In this document: piece after piece, positions 8,373 through 8,402 of the stretch
Position numbering within the stretch: the stretch's first letter is position 1
Layout: every line of letters starts with the position of its first letter
Source of the DNA: Acidobacteriaceae bacterium
Lineage (GTDB): Bacteria; Acidobacteriota; Terriglobia; Terriglobales; Acidobacteriaceae
Assembly (NCBI GenBank): GCA_030040115.1
Contig: JASHUH010000356.1
Location: 1 to 8,402 of the forward strand
Direction of reading: 5' to 3'
Length of the DNA: 8,402 bases
Notes under the pieces: generated by a model
Database searches by the model: none
Seen by the model: the letters and a program-made list of their open reading frames with translations, nothing else
What the model was told of the DNA's origin: nothing
Position numbers and translations under genes: made by a program

Positions 8373-8380
8373 GAACCGCC

Positions 8381-8402
8381 TCACAATTCGAGTCCGTCGA
8401 GC
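8381..8402 (-). CDS. Last codons of a gene upstream of zapA
   Basis: The minus strand at the window edge reads L-D-G-L-E-L followed by TGA (8381-8383), in a frame open to the edge. The stop lies 8 bp before the zapA ATG and just upstream of its Shine-Dalgarno, a spacing typical of operon genes. Six codons are too few to name it. A small coiled-coil cell-division protein is one possibility from locus habits, but nothing here shows that. Confidence 0.35.

Overview
The window looks like a chromosomal segment of an acidobacterium. The reasons are a secreted VWA protein of the type abundant in Acidobacteriota, GC-rich housekeeping genes (ligA, rluD, an lgt-like gene, zapA), and a zapA followed by a 6S-like RNA. 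The taxonomic call is inferred from gene content alone.

Left end (1-1560): a mosaic of mobile DNA and broken genes. On the minus strand, positions 1-86 encode the N-terminus of an IS5-family transposase cut by the window edge. Then comes a short AT-richer island on the plus strand. It holds a 5'-truncated, frameshifted alpha/beta hydrolase (GHSLG nucleophile elbow, about 140-612), overlapped by the first ~50 codons of a second gene (594-767) that resembles the start of caspase-like peptidases. That second gene is cut by an IS110-family remnant: a structured left end that may be a bridge-RNA region, followed by a transposase (925-1560) that keeps the DEDD domain but has lost its C-terminal domain. 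The hydrolase and caspase-like pair looks like the remains of a horizontally acquired, possibly conflict-related operon trapped between two insertion sequences.

Centre left (1557-3638): ligA, the NAD-dependent DNA ligase, on the plus strand. It has a perfect TATAAT placed so that transcription should begin at or next to the ATG, which suggests a leaderless mRNA. The gene is otherwise full length (about 682 aa) but carries one single-base frameshift near 2988. The hydrolase frameshift near 202 has the same form (one G apparently lost from a GG), so both may be sequence errors.

Centre to right (3797-8402): everything is on the minus strand. In transcription order it contains the tail of an unknown gene, zapA (cell division), a 6S RNA candidate with its own promoter, an lgt-like membrane protein overlapping rluD by 4 bp (23S rRNA pseudouridine synthase family), a secreted VWA-domain protein, and a small protein with a Cys-x2-Cys ... 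Cys-x3-Cys motif and no known function. ligA and this last gene converge.

The strongest new-looking elements are the 6S RNA candidate, supported by long-range pairing over ~200 nt and a promoter in exactly the right place, and the hydrolase/caspase-like remnant between the two insertion sequences. No tRNA, rRNA or CRISPR array was seen.
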